Positions 62,608 through 64,000 of a DNA stretch of 64,000 nucleotides are shown piece by piece. Position numbers and translations under genes: made by a program. How positions within the stretch are numbered: position 1 is the first letter of the stretch; each line of letters begins with the position of its first letter. This stretch comes from Streptomyces violaceoruber (GTDB taxonomy: Bacteria > Actinomycetota > Actinomycetes > Streptomycetales > Streptomycetaceae): positions 5,580,001 through 5,644,000 of the forward strand of contig NZ_CP137734.1 of the NCBI RefSeq assembly GCF_033406955.1, written 5' to 3'. Below the pieces are notes generated by a model. The model saw nothing but the letters and a program-made list of their open reading frames with translations, was not told the origin of the DNA and made no database searches.

Positions 62608-63543
62608 ATGTCCGACGGGATAATCGTGGCCATCGGGGGTTGGGGCACAACTGTCGTTGCGGCGGCTGTGGCCGCATGGGCGGCACTCAGAGCCCGCCGA
62701 AAGTTGGACGGAGATGTCAGTATATTCGACGTCTGGGTATGCGAGGGAGCGGACCTCCTGGCAGAGCCGGAAACCGACGTACAACTACTGAATGCAATTG
62801 TTCCCGACCGGCCCCTGCTGGATATTGCTGTGCGCAACGACGGAGATCGAAAGGGATTAGTCAGACGGTTGAAGGTAGAGCTGAAGGGTGCACTTTACGT
62901 CCCCCCTATCGACTCGCCGAGCGTGGTCAGGATGCCGGTTCCGGTGTCGGAGCCGGGGGTTATGAGCGAGCGGCGAATTGGGCCTAGCGGCTCCTACGCC
63001 ATCAACTTTCCGCTGCTTGAAGGGAGTTACGGAAAAACGGTCAACCTGGAAATCGATCCGGGAGACGTGGACCGCTTTGCGCTTTCTCTTGTTGCAAAAG
63101 ATGCTGCACGAGGAAGGGAATTCTATCAAGTGTGCCTTTTCTTGGAAGGCGGTAAGGGTAGAAAGGTGAGGCGGCAGACAATGTCTGAACCGATGATGGT
63201 TCCGGCCTATGGTCCGCCGTCCTGGGAGAGTCCCGTCGAAATCAAGGAATATATTTCCCAGATCGCCAATAGGGTTCGTGAACTGGCCCCGCAGGGCCTC
63301 GCTGAAGTCGCTGTGATCTTCAACGGCTCGTTCTATCCGCACGCGATAGGGATGGAGGAATACGTCTCGTTCTATGAAAACAAGCTCAAGGTCCTTGCGA
63401 CCGCGCTGCGAGCGTGCTTGAAGCATTCTGCGCATGAGGATCGCATCAGGGGCTGGATCGATGAGGTGGAGCGCGATCTAACTGAAACCGAACAGCTGCG
63501 GCGACACGCGGCTGATCTGCGGGCCACTGGTCGTCATCCGTGA
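62608..63543 (+). CDS. Hypothetical membrane-anchored protein, AT-rich and probably acquired
   Basis: 311 residues. One N-terminal transmembrane helix (about 6-28, IVAIGGWGTTVVAAAVAAWAAL) is followed by a soluble region with beta character and a helical end (from about 220, EIKEYISQIANRVREL; FYENKLKVLATALRACLKHSAHEDRIRGWIDEVERDLTETEQLRRH). No family recognised. Codon use is unlike the rest of the window: many A/T-ending codons, an in-frame TTA (62857-62859, Leu84) and AGA codons. TTA would make translation depend on bldA tRNA. GGGAGG 3 bp before the ATG; an in-frame TTG at 62596 is also open. Confidence 0.78.
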   Translation: MSDGIIVAIGGWGTTVVAAAVAAWAALRARRKLDGDVSIFDVWVCEGADLLAEPETDVQLLNAIVPDRPLLDIAVRNDGDRKGLVRRLKVELKGALYVPPIDSPSVVRMPVPVSEPGVMSERRIGPSGSYAINFPLLEGSYGKTVNLEIDPGDVDRFALSLVAKDAARGREFYQVCLFLEGGKGRKVRRQTMSEPMMVPAYGPPSWESPVEIKEYISQIANRVRELAPQGLAEVAVIFNGSFYPHAIGMEEYVSFYENKLKVLATALRACLKHSAHEDRIRGWIDEVERDLTETEQLRRHAADLRATGRHP

Positions 63544-63678
63544 CTTCGGATCCGTTGGTTTGTGGCGGCGGTTGGGGCTGCGCGACCGAGCGGGGGATTT
63601 CACGTCGGGTGGTTACGCGGTCCACGTGTATCGTCCCGGCCGTCCCTGTCACCTGTCTTGGCCGCCTGGCCCGCTCCC

Positions 63679-64000
63679 TCACTGCGCGAAGTCGTCCTCT
63701 CGGATCACGAGTCGCTCGCGTACGTCCTTCGGGATCAGTAGGCGGAGGTGCACCTTGGGGGCTCGGACCTTCGGCACTTTCGTGCGGGTCACCTCGCAGC
63801 GGATCCCGACCCGGTACAGGTCCGCGGACATGGCCTCCATGCCGCCTTCCTGCCAGTGCTCACGGAACGTCTTGCCGCCGTGGACGTTGACCCACCGATC
63901 CTTCGCGGTCTCGGGGTTGATCGCTTCGAGCTCACTGATGAGCTTGTCCAACGTCGCCTCCGCCTGCTCCTTCGTGAACCGCGTCTTCGTGTACCGGCCT
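63679..64000 (-). CDS. C-terminal part of a probable serine recombinase (cut by window edge)
   Basis: The frame is open from the right edge to the stop at 63679, giving at least 107 residues. It reads GRYTKTRFTKEQAEATLDKLISELEAI..., then ..DRWVNVHGGKTFREHWQEGGMEAMSADLYRVGIRCEVTRTKV... and ends ..RERLVIREDDFAQ. A helical segment, then a Trp-containing stretch, then 'GIRCEVTRT' is how the C-terminal part of large serine integrases often ends. The catalytic domain would be outside the window, so the assignment is tentative. Its place beside foreign-looking genes supports it. Confidence 0.5.
   Translation of the reverse strand, partial: GRYTKTRFTKEQAEATLDKLISELEAINPETAKDRWVNVHGGKTFREHWQEGGMEAMSADLYRVGIRCEVTRTKVPKVRAPKVHLRLLIPKDVRERLVIREDDFAQ

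Noticed and set aside
63540..63890. Plus-strand frame of 116 codons near the right edge
   Set aside because: Low-complexity Ser/Arg/Gly/Pro translation and antisense to the better-supported recombinase tail.

Overview
The window is chromosomal DNA of a Streptomyces species. It is very GC-rich throughout, codons end mostly in G or C, many genes start with GTG, and Shine-Dalgarno sites are of the AGGAG/GGAGG type. The gene order (rodA, pbp2, mreD, mreC, mreB, ndk, folC, valS, clpX, clpP2, clpP1, tig, then an Fpg/Nei glycosylase, rpiB, a DsbA-like protein and pepN) matches the order I remember for the S. coelicolor chromosome core. It also matches, more loosely, the Mycobacterium tuberculosis Rv2445c-Rv2467 block. 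Assignments are from reading motifs only; no database was searched.

Left part (1-16,200). This holds the first codons of a ROK-type regulator, a MscS channel, an HNH endonuclease, a Uma2-type nuclease-fold protein and a methyltransferase. An Rrf2 regulator is divergent from a short-chain dehydrogenase, with paired operators between them. Next come a small repeat-bearing protein joined to malQ, a MarR/EamA divergent pair, a second EamA transporter with a LysR regulator, a Tat-exported beta-helix protein and a first M1 aminopeptidase.

Middle part (16,200-40,900). This holds a DUF1203 protein, a TerD-domain protein, asd, a sigma/anti-sigma pair, a large secreted subtilase, an AbiEi/DUF559-like protein and a second M1 aminopeptidase. 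A mycothiol-type DsbA protein faces sodF, which has a perfect Nur operator. Two amino-acid permeases flank bioY, and a 188-bp MITE-like element ends in one permease stop codon. rpiB, an Fpg/Nei glycosylase, an Eis-like acetyltransferase, a SpoIIE-type phosphatase, an HD-domain protein and an acyltransferase follow, then a non-coding stretch and a tiny membrane protein.

Right part (40,900-61,500) is the conserved housekeeping core. It contains tRNA-Gly and tRNA-Pro, then protein folding and turnover (tig, clpP1P2, clpX), valS, folC with a DUF4233 membrane protein, ndk, and the wall-elongation cluster mreB-mreC-mreD-pbp2-rodA. A B12-binding radical SAM protein closes it.

The last 2.5 kb (61,500-64,000) breaks the expected core order. 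It holds uncharacterised genes, one of them AT-rich with a TTA codon, and the 3' part of what looks like a serine recombinase. This is probably the edge of an integrated element, and it is the most promising place to look for something new.
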